From Paenibacillus nasutitermitis (GTDB lineage: Bacteria; Bacillota; Bacilli; Paenibacillales; Paenibacillaceae), in contig NZ_BMHP01000003.1 of NCBI RefSeq assembly GCF_014641075.1, positions 186,001 to 250,000 on the forward strand: DNA of 64,000 bases. The letters are read 5' to 3'. Below are positions 36,471 to 45,041 of the stretch, in pieces. The notes under the pieces are model-generated. The model was not told the origin of the DNA, searched no databases, and saw only the letters and a program-made list of their open reading frames with translations. A program made the translations under genes and the position numbers. Positions within the stretch are counted from its first letter, which is position 1. Every line of letters begins with the position of its first letter.

Positions 36471-38244
36471 GGGTAATCTCTCCTCTGTCAGTCGGTATCG
36501 GTATGCGGATCTCCGCTTTGGTGAAGGCATCCGGGCGGCTGTATAGACGGACGCCATAGGCCTGGCCATATACCATGCGAATCCGCTCATTGACATTTCT
36601 CAGGCCCATCCCGCCTTTCCGGAACTGATCCTGGATCGTGCCGGTACGCATTGCGGCATCCATCTCCTCCTGCGTCATGCCGATTCCGTTGTCACCCACC
36701 TCAAGCACCAGCTCGCCGCCGTCCGCGTAGGCTTTCACCATAATGGAGCCTCCTTCAAGAAGGCTGCCTACCCCGTGGGTCAGCGCATTCTCGACCAGCG
36801 GCTGCAAGGTAAGCTTTAGAACGGGGATATCCAGCATATGCGGGTCAATCTCGAAATGGATCCGGAAACGATCCGCATATTTATACCGCTGGATCGTGAC
36901 ATAGCTCTGAACATAGGACAATTCCTCGCGAAGCGGGATGAATTCCTTCGTATTACCGAGCACGCCGCGCAGCAGTTCAATGAGCGAGCCCGACACTTCT
37001 TCTATATTGCGGGTTCCGTTCAGTGCGGCCATATATTTGATCGTATTGAGTGAATTATAGAGAAAATGCGGCCGGATCTGCGCCTGCAGCGCCGTAAGCT
37101 CAGCTTCCCGCTTGAGCCGTTCGCGCAGCTTGATATCCTCCATCAGCTCCCGCAGCCGCTCCAGCATCTTCTGAAACATGCGGTAGAATTGGCCTACCTC
37201 ATCCTTCGCCGAAATATCCGCCGTTACAAAAAAATTGCCCTCCTGCACCCATCTCATGGCACTGTGGAGCCGCCGCAAATTCCGCGTAATATGGGAAGCT
37301 ACGGCGATAGATACCAACAGTACAGCCATATAAACGAGGGCTACCACCTGAATGATCTGGCTGCGCAGCGTGACTGAATCCTTCATCAGCGCCTGCAGAG
37401 GGATCATGCCGACCGTGGTCCATCCTGTTGAATCGGACCGCGAGCTGACGATCAAGTGGCTGCGTCCGCCCAGCTTCGCTTCGCGGACACCGCTCCCCCG
37501 GGTCTGCTCCTTGAGCAGCGCAGCTTCTTCACCGTTTGCCTTGGAGGACGAGCCGTAGATCAGTTCGCCGCTGTCGCTCATTACATAGATACGGCTGTCC
37601 TCAGAGGGCTGGATATTGTAGTTGTTGCTTAGAATCCCGTAGTTGAGATCGATCATGACCACGCCTATCGTTTGGCGGTTATGGACGATTTTACGGCCGA
37701 TGGTCACGGTTTCCTCGCGTCCGTTGAAATTCTGTCTGATAAAGATTTTCTCCGCAGGCGCAGCGACGATCTGGCTGACAAGCTCATGATTCAACAGCGT
37801 GCGGTCCACATAAGGGAAACCTTCATAAAAAATTCTGTCGGCGGGAACGCTTACAACGGAAATCCGGTTTATCTGGGATTTATATGCAATCAGATAGGAC
37901 AGAAAGCTCTCTATCTTCCTCTGATCGCGAAAGCCCTCCAGCGACACCTCGGAGCTGCCGCTCTGCAGCACATTAATAACGCTTTCCTGATTCGTCACAA
38001 CCAGCGCCATCAGCTTGCTCGCGTCCTGCACGAGGACATTCACATTCTCATCGGCGCGGCGGACGCTGTCGGTCACATACTGGATGGCGTTGCGTTTGAT
38101 ATTGTTCGTCAGATTGTAATAAATCACAAGACTGACCAGTACCAGCGCAGAGAGGATGACAAGACTGAACACGATGAATATTTTCCCCTGAATGCTGCGC
38201 CTGAACGAAAGCAGCAACGCCACTCTGCGAAGCCATATCGGCAT
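36445..38244 (-). CDS. YesM-type sensor histidine kinase
   Basis: A 599-residue membrane kinase. TM1 (about 20-40), an extracellular sensor (about 41-290), TM2, HAMP, the phosphorylation motif QIRPHFLYNSLNTIKYMAAL, and an HATPase domain (QPLVENALTHGVGSL, VGDNGIGMTQEEMD, GMGLRNVNERIRM) are seen. ATG 38244, with GGGAGG seven bases upstream, replaces an in-frame start at 38337 whose extra residues look non-coding. Partner of the YesN protein encoded just downstream. Confidence 0.93.
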   Translation of the reverse strand: MPIWLRRVALLLSFRRSIQGKIFIVFSLVILSALVLVSLVIYYNLTNNIKRNAIQYVTDSVRRADENVNVLVQDASKLMALVVTNQESVINVLQSGSSEVSLEGFRDQRKIESFLSYLIAYKSQINRISVVSVPADRIFYEGFPYVDRTLLNHELVSQIVAAPAEKIFIRQNFNGREETVTIGRKIVHNRQTIGVVMIDLNYGILSNNYNIQPSEDSRIYVMSDSGELIYGSSSKANGEEAALLKEQTRGSGVREAKLGGRSHLIVSSRSDSTGWTTVGMIPLQALMKDSVTLRSQIIQVVALVYMAVLLVSIAVASHITRNLRRLHSAMRWVQEGNFFVTADISAKDEVGQFYRMFQKMLERLRELMEDIKLRERLKREAELTALQAQIRPHFLYNSLNTIKYMAALNGTRNIEEVSGSLIELLRGVLGNTKEFIPLREELSYVQSYVTIQRYKYADRFRIHFEIDPHMLDIPVLKLTLQPLVENALTHGVGSLLEGGSIMVKAYADGGELVLEVGDNGIGMTQEEMDAAMRTGTIQDQFRKGGMGLRNVNERIRMVYGQAYGVRLYSRPDAFTKAEIRIPIPTDRGEITHAERTAGG

Positions 38245-38330
38245 GGTCTGTCCTCCCGGATTTGTTTGCCCTATTATAGCAATGGGTCTATCCCAAAAGT
38301 CAATGAGGCATTCCTTCCTGCTGGATCCGA

Positions 38331-38380
38331 AAAACAAAGCGCCCCCTTTCCACTTTAAAGTGAAAAAGGGGCGCTTTGTT
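38331..38380 (-). terminator. Terminator of the second sulfatase gene
   Basis: Long hairpin AACAAAGCGCCCC (38333-38345) with GGGGCGCTTTGTT (38368-38380) and an inner CACTTT/AAAGTG stem, followed on the minus strand by TTTTTC. Confidence 0.87.
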
Positions 38381-38426
38381 AGGCGCAGATTGATGTAATG
38401 ACGCGCCGCAATACATTCTTCAGGGA

Positions 38427-39884
38427 TTATTGTTCCCGCGGATGGCGCTTTCTGAGCTCGATCAATGCCTGCTCTCTGCCGGATTCCAGCAGGCGTTCTC
38501 CGTACTCCTTGAGATGGCCCTTGGCGTGGTAAGGACCGCCTTCCATCATGACGGTCCAGAGTGGATCCACATCGCAGTCCATCGAGGCCATCATGCTGTC
38601 ATGCCAATCTGTCAGCCGGTAAACAGCCTCCCGGCAGATGTCCGGACGCTGGGGAGCCACATTGTTCTGCTCGTATATATCGTCTTTCAAATTGAACAGC
38701 ATCTCCTTGTCAAACAGATGATAGCCGTCGTGGTAGGTGCGGATATAAAGCCAGTCGTCGAACCGGACGCTGCGCTGGCAGACATGCGCACATTGCGAAA
38801 TGACAAGGCTTTCGCGGCCGGTATCCTCTCCGGCAAGCACGGAGCCTGCGTAGCTGCGGCCGTCCCAGCTAGGCGCCGGAGGAAGCTCCATCAGCTCTGC
38901 CATCGTCGGCGGCAGATCCAGATGATAATGCAGACCCGTGTCGACGCTTCCTGCCGTCCGGCCCGGCCAGCGGATAATCATGGGAATCCGGCATGTGCCC
39001 TGGTCCGCTGTGCCGTGTTCGCCATAAATACCGAGCTCGCCCATGTTCTCGCCGTGGTCGGCCGTGATAATGACGACCACATCGTCCATCACGCCGATCT
39101 TCTCCAACCGGTCGAAGATCATCCCGATATTGTCATCCATAAAACGCACGCCGCAGTCGTAGCCGTCAACCATGCGGCGCATATCGTCACTGTTCTTCAG
39201 TTCGCCCGGATAACGCGGATATTCCGGCGACGTCCTGTTGTTGTACATGTTGATTTCATGCACGCTGTGCGGACCGACCTTCTCCCGGTGCCGCTCCAGC
39301 ACCTCATCGGTCATCCATTCCGGAAGCGGATCTTCACGGAACGGATTGCCGAAAGATTCCGGGGCGCGATACGGCGTATGCGGGTCCCAATAATTGACGT
39401 ACAGCATCCAATCGTCTTGCCCGGCATTGCGGTCCAGCCAATCCAGCACTACCGGCGTCACTTCCTCGGCAGATTCCATGCCGCCCTTGCCGGTATTGTG
39501 AATTTCATTGAAGCCGGCATAGAATGTCCAGGCTGTATGCCGCTCTCCGAACGGACTGACCAGCGCCGTCTTCATACCCGCCTGCCGGAACAGCGCAGGG
39601 AAGCTCTCGGCGGCCAGCTTGCTGCGGAATTGCCTCGATTCTCCTTCGTGGCGGACATCCCCCGCCGTACCCCCATGTCCCACAACACCGTTATGAATGC
39701 CGAATCTGCCCGTCATCAAAGCGGTCCGCGATGGAAAGCAGGGAGCATCTGACGTGTAATAGTTGTCAAACCGCACCCCTTGAGCGGCGATACGGTCGAT
39801 ATTCGGTGATGTATTGCGGTGATAGCCGTAGCAGCCCAAATGGTCGGGCCTGGTGGAATCCAAATCAAGCAAAAGTACTCGCAT
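38427..39884 (-). CDS. Type I sulfatase, cysteine type
   Basis: A 485-residue sulfatase with no signal peptide. The formylglycine signature CFPSR lies at Cys49 (SDAPCFPSRTALMTGRFGIH). The N-terminal metal site is LLLDLDSTRPDHLGC and the second is ITADHGENMGELG. It differs clearly from the sulfatase at 27255 and probably has another sulfate position or sugar. ATG 39884 is set by AAGGAG nine bases upstream; an earlier in-frame start at 39908 is less likely. It is divergent from the AraC regulator at 40195 and has its own terminator. Confidence 0.92.
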   Translation of the reverse strand: MRVLLLDLDSTRPDHLGCYGYHRNTSPNIDRIAAQGVRFDNYYTSDAPCFPSRTALMTGRFGIHNGVVGHGGTAGDVRHEGESRQFRSKLAAESFPALFRQAGMKTALVSPFGERHTAWTFYAGFNEIHNTGKGGMESAEEVTPVVLDWLDRNAGQDDWMLYVNYWDPHTPYRAPESFGNPFREDPLPEWMTDEVLERHREKVGPHSVHEINMYNNRTSPEYPRYPGELKNSDDMRRMVDGYDCGVRFMDDNIGMIFDRLEKIGVMDDVVVIITADHGENMGELGIYGEHGTADQGTCRIPMIIRWPGRTAGSVDTGLHYHLDLPPTMAELMELPPAPSWDGRSYAGSVLAGEDTGRESLVISQCAHVCQRSVRFDDWLYIRTYHDGYHLFDKEMLFNLKDDIYEQNNVAPQRPDICREAVYRLTDWHDSMMASMDCDVDPLWTVMMEGGPYHAKGHLKEYGERLLESGREQALIELRKRHPREQ

Positions 39885-39926
39885 GGTGATAGTCTCCTTC
39901 TTAATCAAGTAATCGAGACATGCCGG

Positions 39927-40016
39927 TTATCCCTTGACGGCTCCGTCCGAGCCCCGGATGTAAACCATAATAATTCCTACTACCGCGGCTGTCATTATGA
40001 TGCCCACAGAGGTGCT
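39927..40016 (-). pseudogene. Remnant of the C-terminus of a sugar ABC permease
   Basis: Reading leftwards, 29 codons bounded by TGA (40017-40019) and TAA (39927-39929) end in a membrane-like segment followed by VYIRGSDGAVKG. The hydrophobic stretch plus a GAVKG-stop end is the standard tail of MalG/LplC-type permeases; compare QGAVKG at 712. There is no ribosome site. It lies just upstream of the sulfatase, as a last permease gene would in an intact operon. Confidence 0.42.
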
Positions 40017-40031
40017 TCAGCCTATGGACCC

Positions 40032-40087
40032 AGTATAGGATTTTCGGCGAATCTTCGTCTATGTACAACTCAATTTAAATATGTACA
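40032..40087 (-). promoter_or_regulatory. Sulfatase promoter with a TATGTACA direct-repeat operator
   Basis: On the minus strand TAGACG (40056-40061), an 18-base spacer and TATACT (40032-40037). TATGTACA occurs at 40060-40067 and 40080-40087, exactly 20 bases apart, touching the upstream edge of the -35. This is the usual place for an AraC-type activator; the divergent AraC gene at 40195 is the obvious candidate. Confidence 0.5.
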
Positions 40088-40132
40088 TTTCTACGATAAA
40101 ATTTTTAAACTATTTCTTATCCAAAGTCCGCA

Positions 40133-40161
40133 TTGTCAATAATAACCTGATATGATAGGAT
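40133..40161 (+). promoter_or_regulatory. Candidate promoter of the AraC regulator gene
   Basis: TTGTCA (40133-40138), a 17-base spacer and TAGGAT (40156-40161), 33 bases before ATG 40195. Confidence 0.4.
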
Positions 40162-40194
40162 TCATCTATCCTTCAAAGGGCGAGGAGATTCATA

Positions 40195-40998
40195 ATGTTT
40201 CTTGTAGACTTAGTACATTTCGATGATAATATCCCCAACTGGAGAACGAAATCGGAAGTTCTGAACGTCAATGTGCTTGTGCTGGTCACGGAAGGCAAAG
40301 TCTCCTACAGTATCAATGGCATAGATTATGTGGGCGAACGCGGCGATTTCATCTTTATCCCGCATGGAACCCGGCGGGCAGGGGATAATCACCACACGGG
40401 ACCCCACCAGAAATATACGGTCATCTTCCGATATGACGAAAATGCTGTGCCGGTAATTCCTTTTTTGCAAAATAAACAATTTGTCCAGTTCAAGCTCCGC
40501 AATTTTCAATATGCGCAGCGCCGCTTCGAGCGGCTTTTCGAAGAAGTATGCAATGGGGGAAATTATCTTTCCTTCATCTGCCCCGCCATTCTGCAGGAGC
40601 TGATTGGCATGCTCGCGCGCGAGCTGGAGAAACCTGAGGTCACTCCCATGAAGATGAAATATGCCCAGCTGATCAAGCATTATCTGCTGGATCATTACCG
40701 CGAGCCGATTGAAATCGGGCAGTTAGCCCGTCTGATCCACCGTTCACCGAACTACACCACTTCGGTCTTCCGCGAGGTTATCGGCCACTCGCCCATCAAG
40801 TACATCCATCTGCTGCGGATTAGAGAGGCGTGCAGCCTGCTCCTGAGCACGGACATGACTGTAGCCAACATATCCAGCTATCTGGGTTATTACGATACCT
40901 CCTATTTCTTCCGGATTTTTAAGAAACATACCGCCATGTCGCCAACCGACTTTATGATTTATGGCAAGCATACCGACCATGCTGAGCTGTTCCCGTAA
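40195..40998 (+). CDS. AraC-family transcriptional regulator next to sulfatase and maturase
   Basis: A 267-residue regulator. The N-terminal cupin (LVTEGKVSYSINGIDYVGER, GDFIFIPHGTRRAG) and the C-terminal AraC domain (IEIGQLARLIHRSPNYTTSV; MTVANISSYLGYYDTSYFFR) are complete. GAGGAG lies seven bases before ATG 40195. It is divergent from a sulfatase and convergent with the formylglycine-generating enzyme gene. It probably senses the sulfated or desulfated sugar. Confidence 0.93.
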   Translation: MFLVDLVHFDDNIPNWRTKSEVLNVNVLVLVTEGKVSYSINGIDYVGERGDFIFIPHGTRRAGDNHHTGPHQKYTVIFRYDENAVPVIPFLQNKQFVQFKLRNFQYAQRRFERLFEEVCNGGNYLSFICPAILQELIGMLARELEKPEVTPMKMKYAQLIKHYLLDHYREPIEIGQLARLIHRSPNYTTSVFREVIGHSPIKYIHLLRIREACSLLLSTDMTVANISSYLGYYDTSYFFRIFKKHTAMSPTDFMIYGKHTDHAELFP

Positions 40999-41047
40999 GC
41001 CAAACTGTTACTGAAAAGGCGTGAAACCCGTATGCCCTTTGACACGC

Positions 41048-41094
41048 AAAAGCCCGCCGAGAGAATCGAATTCTCTTCTGCGGGCTTTCTTTTT
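41048..41094. terminator. Terminator between AraC and formylglycine-enzyme genes
   Basis: Outer stem AAAGCCCGC/GCGGGCTTT (41049-41057 with 41080-41088) and inner stem AGAGAAT/ATTCTCT. It is followed on the plus strand by CTTTTT; weaker in reverse. Confidence 0.85.
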
Positions 41095-41142
41095 GGCGTT
41101 TATCGTATGTCGCTTAAGTCCTACCGCTTACGTCAGGGGGCG

Positions 41143-42117
41143 CTACATGTTTGCAATATCGGCTGCAACCCGGAATCCGCAATTGCCGGTTGAACTATCC
41201 GGCGTGTTGCCGCTTCTGGCCGCAACCCGATAACGGTTGCAGTACGAGCGATGGCACAGGTAGGAACCTCCACGCATCGAGCGCCTTTCCGTTTCTTCCG
41301 TGAAACGGGGATTTTCGGACCGGGTCTGCCGGTGGTAACCGGGGCTGAACCAGTCGGCGCACCATTCCCACACATTGCCGGACACATTGTATAATCCGTA
41401 GCCGTTGGGCTCGTAGGCGTCCACTGGCGCAGTACCCACATAGCCATCGCTGGCATTGTTTTTGACCGGAAATTTACCCTGCCAGATGTTGCACCTATGC
41501 TTGCCGTCCGGTTTGAGCAAGTCACCCCATGGATAGGTTTTGCCGGACAAGCCGCCCCGCGCCGCATATTCCCATTCCGCTTCCGTCGGCAGACGCGTCC
41601 CTGACCAGACGCAATAGGCTTCCGCGTCGTTCCACGAGATGTGTACCACAGGATGATCCAGCCGTCCTTCGATCGTGGAATCAGGCCCTTCCGGCTTCGC
41701 CCAATAAGCGCCCTCCACAACCAGCCACCACGGCACTTGCTGCGGAACATCCTTCACTCGTTCACGCGTTTCCTCGGAAGCCAACAGATGAAACACATAG
41801 GACCAGCCGAAACGCTCAGCCTCCGTGACATAACCCGTATCGTCCACGAAGGTGCGAAACTCTGCATTCGTCACGGCATAGGGCGATATCCGGAACGAAT
41901 CAAGCCGCACCTCCCGGATCGGTCCCTCTCCATCAGACGGGAATCCTTCCGGGTCATTCGTTCCCATCCGGAATACGCCGCCTTCTATGCGGACCAGAGC
42001 ATCGCGCACCTGGCTGCCGGCAGCTTTAACAGAAATTGCAGCTTGCTCCTTCTTGCTTATTTCTCCCTGCGCAGCTTGCTCCCGGCTGGCCGCGCAGCAT
42101 GATTTTATCGGATCCAT
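41143..42117 (-). CDS. Formylglycine-generating enzyme (sulfatase maturase, SUMF1 family)
   Basis: A 324-residue FGE-sulfatase domain protein. The redox-active pair is present as Cys288 and Cys293 in RGGSYLCHRSYCNRYRVAAR, which separates true maturases from non-catalytic relatives such as EgtB or PvdO. Other family blocks are MGTNDPEGFPSDGEGPIREV, HPVVHISWNDAEAYC, RLPTEAEWEYAARGG and NVWEWCADWF. It oxidises the signature cysteine of sulfatases to formylglycine using oxygen. Both sulfatases in this window carry the matching CxPSR motif. AGGGG lies eight bases before ATG 42117. Confidence 0.95.
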   Translation of the reverse strand: MDPIKSCCAASREQAAQGEISKKEQAAISVKAAGSQVRDALVRIEGGVFRMGTNDPEGFPSDGEGPIREVRLDSFRISPYAVTNAEFRTFVDDTGYVTEAERFGWSYVFHLLASEETRERVKDVPQQVPWWLVVEGAYWAKPEGPDSTIEGRLDHPVVHISWNDAEAYCVWSGTRLPTEAEWEYAARGGLSGKTYPWGDLLKPDGKHRCNIWQGKFPVKNNASDGYVGTAPVDAYEPNGYGLYNVSGNVWEWCADWFSPGYHRQTRSENPRFTEETERRSMRGGSYLCHRSYCNRYRVAARSGNTPDSSTGNCGFRVAADIANM

Positions 42118-42339
42118 TCTTTAGTCCCCTCTCCCGACTCCAGTCGGCAATCCCTATAAATTAATCATATACGAAGAAAGGGGACAAGGTCTATCCAATC
42201 CAACTTTATACCAATTTGAATTAAATAATTAAACCTTGCACCTGAATAAAGCGATTAAACTTCACACAAAAACCATATTACACCAATGTCCCCTTCAAAA
42301 TTCAATAATTTTAAAATGTTTATTCCATTTTGGATTTAT

Positions 42340-42350
42340 GTTGTTATAAT
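42340..42350 (+). promoter_or_regulatory. Candidate extended -10 promoter of the chromate transporter genes
   Basis: TGTTATAAT (42342-42350) is an extended -10 element in a strongly A/T-rich region 40 bases before ATG 42391. No good -35 was seen. The rest of 42118-42339 shows nothing recognisable. Confidence 0.45.
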
Positions 42351-42390
42351 AATACCATAAGCTTTATTTGACTAGGAGGCTGGATCCACC

Positions 42391-43020
42391 ATGACCAAAC
42401 CGCGCATATCCATGCTTCTCCAATTGTTCTGGACTTTTTCGAGGGTCGGCCCCTCCACCTTTGGAGGCGGTTACGCCATGATTCCAATCATAGAACGGGA
42501 GACGGTTGAGAAGCGTAAATGGCTTGACGAGCAGGAGATGAGCGACATGCTGTCCGTCGCCGGCTCTGCCCCGGGAGGTGTGGGAGTCAATGCCTCCGCT
42601 TTTATCGGATATCGGCTGGCAGGATTGCCCGGAGCGGTTGCCGCTATACTGGGAATCACCCTGCCTACCTTTCTGATTGTGTTGGGACTCGCCCTCGTGT
42701 ATCGGCATATAGATGGAAATCCCAAGGTGGAAGCGGCGATGCAGGGCATTCGCGGCGCGATCCTTGCGCTCATTCTCGTCTCCGCTTACAAGATGGCCAA
42801 GACATCCCTTTTTGATAAAACAACAGCGGTCATCCTGATCGCCGCGCTGGCGCTGCTGACGACCACGGCGCTTAATCCCTTTATGATTATTTTAGGCGGG
42901 ATCGCGGGGGGAATCGCCTGCGCCGCCGCCAAGCAGCTCCTGGGGCTGCGGATGCGCACAGAGAAGGAGCGTCCCGCTCACGATGCGGGAGATCCTTTTC
43001 AACTGGAATATTATATTTAA
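42391..43020 (+). CDS. Chromate transporter, first half (short-chain CHR protein)
   Basis: A 209-residue membrane protein with the CHR N-terminal motif FSRVGPSTFGGGYAMIPIIE and the second block GSAPGGVGVNASAFIGYRLA. It is a single CHR domain, so it belongs to the short-chain ChrA type that works as a pair with the protein encoded 12 bases downstream. The family exports chromate or related oxyanions; a sulfate-like oxyanion cannot be excluded. AGGAGG lies ten bases before the ATG. Confidence 0.92.
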   Translation: MTKPRISMLLQLFWTFSRVGPSTFGGGYAMIPIIERETVEKRKWLDEQEMSDMLSVAGSAPGGVGVNASAFIGYRLAGLPGAVAAILGITLPTFLIVLGLALVYRHIDGNPKVEAAMQGIRGAILALILVSAYKMAKTSLFDKTTAVILIAALALLTTTALNPFMIILGGIAGGIACAAAKQLLGLRMRTEKERPAHDAGDPFQLEYYI

Positions 43021-43032
43021 AGGGGGGTTCCT

Positions 43033-43563
43033 ATGCTGTGGGATTTATTCATCTTCTTTATGAAGATCGGTTTTCTCTCCTTCGGCGGCGGCTACGCGGT
43101 TATCCCCATGATTCACTACGGAATGAGTGAACAAGGCTGGATTAACGACCAGGAATTTCAGGAGATTGTTTCACTCGCAGGGATGTCGCCGGGGCCTATC
43201 GCTACCAATTGCGCGACCCTGATCGGCTACCGGATCGCCGGTCCCGCCGGTTCCGCAGCGGCGACATTCGGGATAATCCTCCCCTCGCTGCTGATTATCG
43301 TCATCATCGCCGCATTCTTCTACCGGCTCCGTCACAACCGGTGGGTCAAAGCCGCCTTCTATGGCCTTCGGCCGATTGTGACCGGCCTGATCGCTTTCGC
43401 TGCCTTCCGCTTCGGGTTTCCCCGTGGCTTCGAAGCAATCGACTGGCAGACTGCGGCCATGCTGCTTATCTGCTTAGCTTCCTTGTTTGGTCTGCTCAAA
43501 TACAAGCTTCATCCTCTGCTTGTCATCGCCGCATCGGCAATCGCCGGGGTTGTTCTGTTATGA
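43033..43563 (+). CDS. Chromate transporter, second half (short-chain CHR protein)
   Basis: A 176-residue CHR-domain membrane protein (MKIGFLSFGGGYAVIPMIHY; GMSPGPIATNCATLIGYRIA). It forms a tandem pair with the 42391 gene; the two are homologous to the two halves of long ChrA proteins and probably form an antiparallel heterodimer. AAGGGGGG lies just before ATG 43033. Confidence 0.92.
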   Translation: MLWDLFIFFMKIGFLSFGGGYAVIPMIHYGMSEQGWINDQEFQEIVSLAGMSPGPIATNCATLIGYRIAGPAGSAAATFGIILPSLLIIVIIAAFFYRLRHNRWVKAAFYGLRPIVTGLIAFAAFRFGFPRGFEAIDWQTAAMLLICLASLFGLLKYKLHPLLVIAASAIAGVVLL

Positions 43564-43670
43564 ACGCACATACCTTTATGCGCGTGCTGGCTGGCGGTTC
43601 GCAGCGATGTGCGCTATAATGATCTCACTTTTAAGTTCAATACGTTTTTACGGATAATTGGAGAAAACTT

Positions 43671-44873
43671 ATGGACAACCCATCAAGAAGCCCTATCCCT
43701 TCCATGAAAAAAATGATATACGACCGCATAGCGGACCAGGGAACCGTCTCCAAAGCGGAACTCCTTGCAGCATACCCGCTCACAAGCAGCACGCTTACGC
43801 GGCTGCTGGATGAATCGGTAGCCGAGGGACTGCTTGTTGTGTCCGGACTCGGTCCTTCCAGCGGCGGGCGGCGCCCGATCTTGTATGAAATCAATAACGA
43901 TTACGGGTATTTTTTCGGGCTCGAATTGTCCAGACGCTATTCCTCGCTGGGTTTTTTTGATATGAATATGAACCCCAAGTCGTTTACCCGCTGGCGTATG
44001 GACGAAGCCATGACGCCGGAGCAGCTGGTGCGCCACGCCGTGCTTAATATCCGTTCCATTCTCGCCGATCACCGCCTGGAAGCGCGGCAGGTGCTGGGCA
44101 TCGGTGTAGGCGCAGTTGGCCCGCTCGACCGCACGGCCGGGACGATTTTGCGGCCGCTTAATTTTCCCGCCGCTGGCTGGCATGATGTGCCGATCTGCGC
44201 CATGCTGACGGAGGCAACCGGACTCCCAGCGCTGCTTGAGAATGGCGCGAACGCCGCGCTGATCGGCGAACAATGGTCGCTGCGCGGCAAGAACATTCAA
44301 CATATGCTGTATGTTCACGCAGGCGTCGGCCTGCGCTCCGCCATGATGTCCCACGGCCAGATTGTGCACGGCTCGGTTGACATGGAGGGCTCAATCGGCC
44401 AGATGGTCATTCAGACCGACGGGATCCGGCTGCAGGATTACGGCAATTACGGCGCTCTCGAAGCGTATGTTTCCGTTCAGGCGCTGGAGAAGAAAGCGCG
44501 ATCCGACGCCAAGCTGGGCCGGACCGACCTGCTGCAGTCCGGCCAGACGGGAGAAGACAGCATCAGCTACGATACGCTGCTCCAGGCGCTGGCGCAGGGC
44601 AATACCTACGCTGAGGAGATGTTCACGCAGGCCGCCCATTATTTCGGCATCGGCCTCGCCAACTTGATCAACATGTTCCATCCGGAGAAAATTATTCTCG
44701 GCGGGGCCCTTGTAAGCGCCAGCGAGTCTTTCTACCAGACCGCGATCCGGATCGCCCGCAAAAACACCTATTACGACCCGGTCTACCGCCCGGATTTCTC
44801 CAAAGGCGAGCTGCGCGAGGACGCGGTCGCAACGGGAGCAGCCCTGGCTGTCCGCAAAGGTCTGCCTTTATAG
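43671..44873 (+). CDS. ROK-family transcriptional regulator (kinase and zinc residues lost)
   Basis: A 400-residue NagC/XylR-type ROK protein. It has a winged helix near residues 15-75 (VSKAELLAAYPLTSSTLTRLL), then a ROK domain. The catalytic-base segment reads ENGANAALIGE where sugar kinases have N-D, and the zinc motif CxCGxxGC is replaced by QDYGNYGA before LEAYVS. So it is not expected to phosphorylate sugars, but may still bind one. GGAG lies seven bases before ATG 43671. A TATAAT at 43615-43620 may be its -10. Target genes unknown. Confidence 0.9.
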   Translation: MDNPSRSPIPSMKKMIYDRIADQGTVSKAELLAAYPLTSSTLTRLLDESVAEGLLVVSGLGPSSGGRRPILYEINNDYGYFFGLELSRRYSSLGFFDMNMNPKSFTRWRMDEAMTPEQLVRHAVLNIRSILADHRLEARQVLGIGVGAVGPLDRTAGTILRPLNFPAAGWHDVPICAMLTEATGLPALLENGANAALIGEQWSLRGKNIQHMLYVHAGVGLRSAMMSHGQIVHGSVDMEGSIGQMVIQTDGIRLQDYGNYGALEAYVSVQALEKKARSDAKLGRTDLLQSGQTGEDSISYDTLLQALAQGNTYAEEMFTQAAHYFGIGLANLINMFHPEKIILGGALVSASESFYQTAIRIARKNTYYDPVYRPDFSKGELREDAVATGAALAVRKGLPL

Positions 44874-44903
44874 CGGAATTCCAGCGCGCCGTAGTATCTA
44901 TGT

Positions 44904-44943
44904 AAACAACAAACAAGCGGCCGCGGCCGCTTGTTTGTTGTTT
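44904..44943 (+). terminator. 40-base perfect palindrome, likely terminator of the ROK gene
   Basis: Forty bases that equal their own reverse complement, with the core GCGGCCGCGGCCGC. The right arm is T-rich (TTGTTTGTTGTTT), giving a terminator-like end in the plus direction. It lies 31 bases after the ROK stop. The 98 bases from 44944 to the methyltransferase end show nothing else. Confidence 0.7.
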
Positions 44944-45041
44944 GGCTAAGGTCTTTTTTGTGCGAGAACAATTCGATTTATGTTTTATTGTGCTGTCGCA
45001 TTCGTTAGCGGAGCACTCGAGATATACCGTGATTTGCTGAA

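Noticed and set aside
38430..39752. A 440-codon open frame on the plus strand
   Set aside because: It lies wholly opposite the second sulfatase, which has full family motifs; composition is His/Val/Ala-rich without domains.
41143..42117. Assignment as EgtB/PvdO-like or non-catalytic C-type lectin-like protein
   Set aside because: Both active-site cysteines (288 and 293) of true formylglycine-generating enzymes are present and matching sulfatases are nearby.
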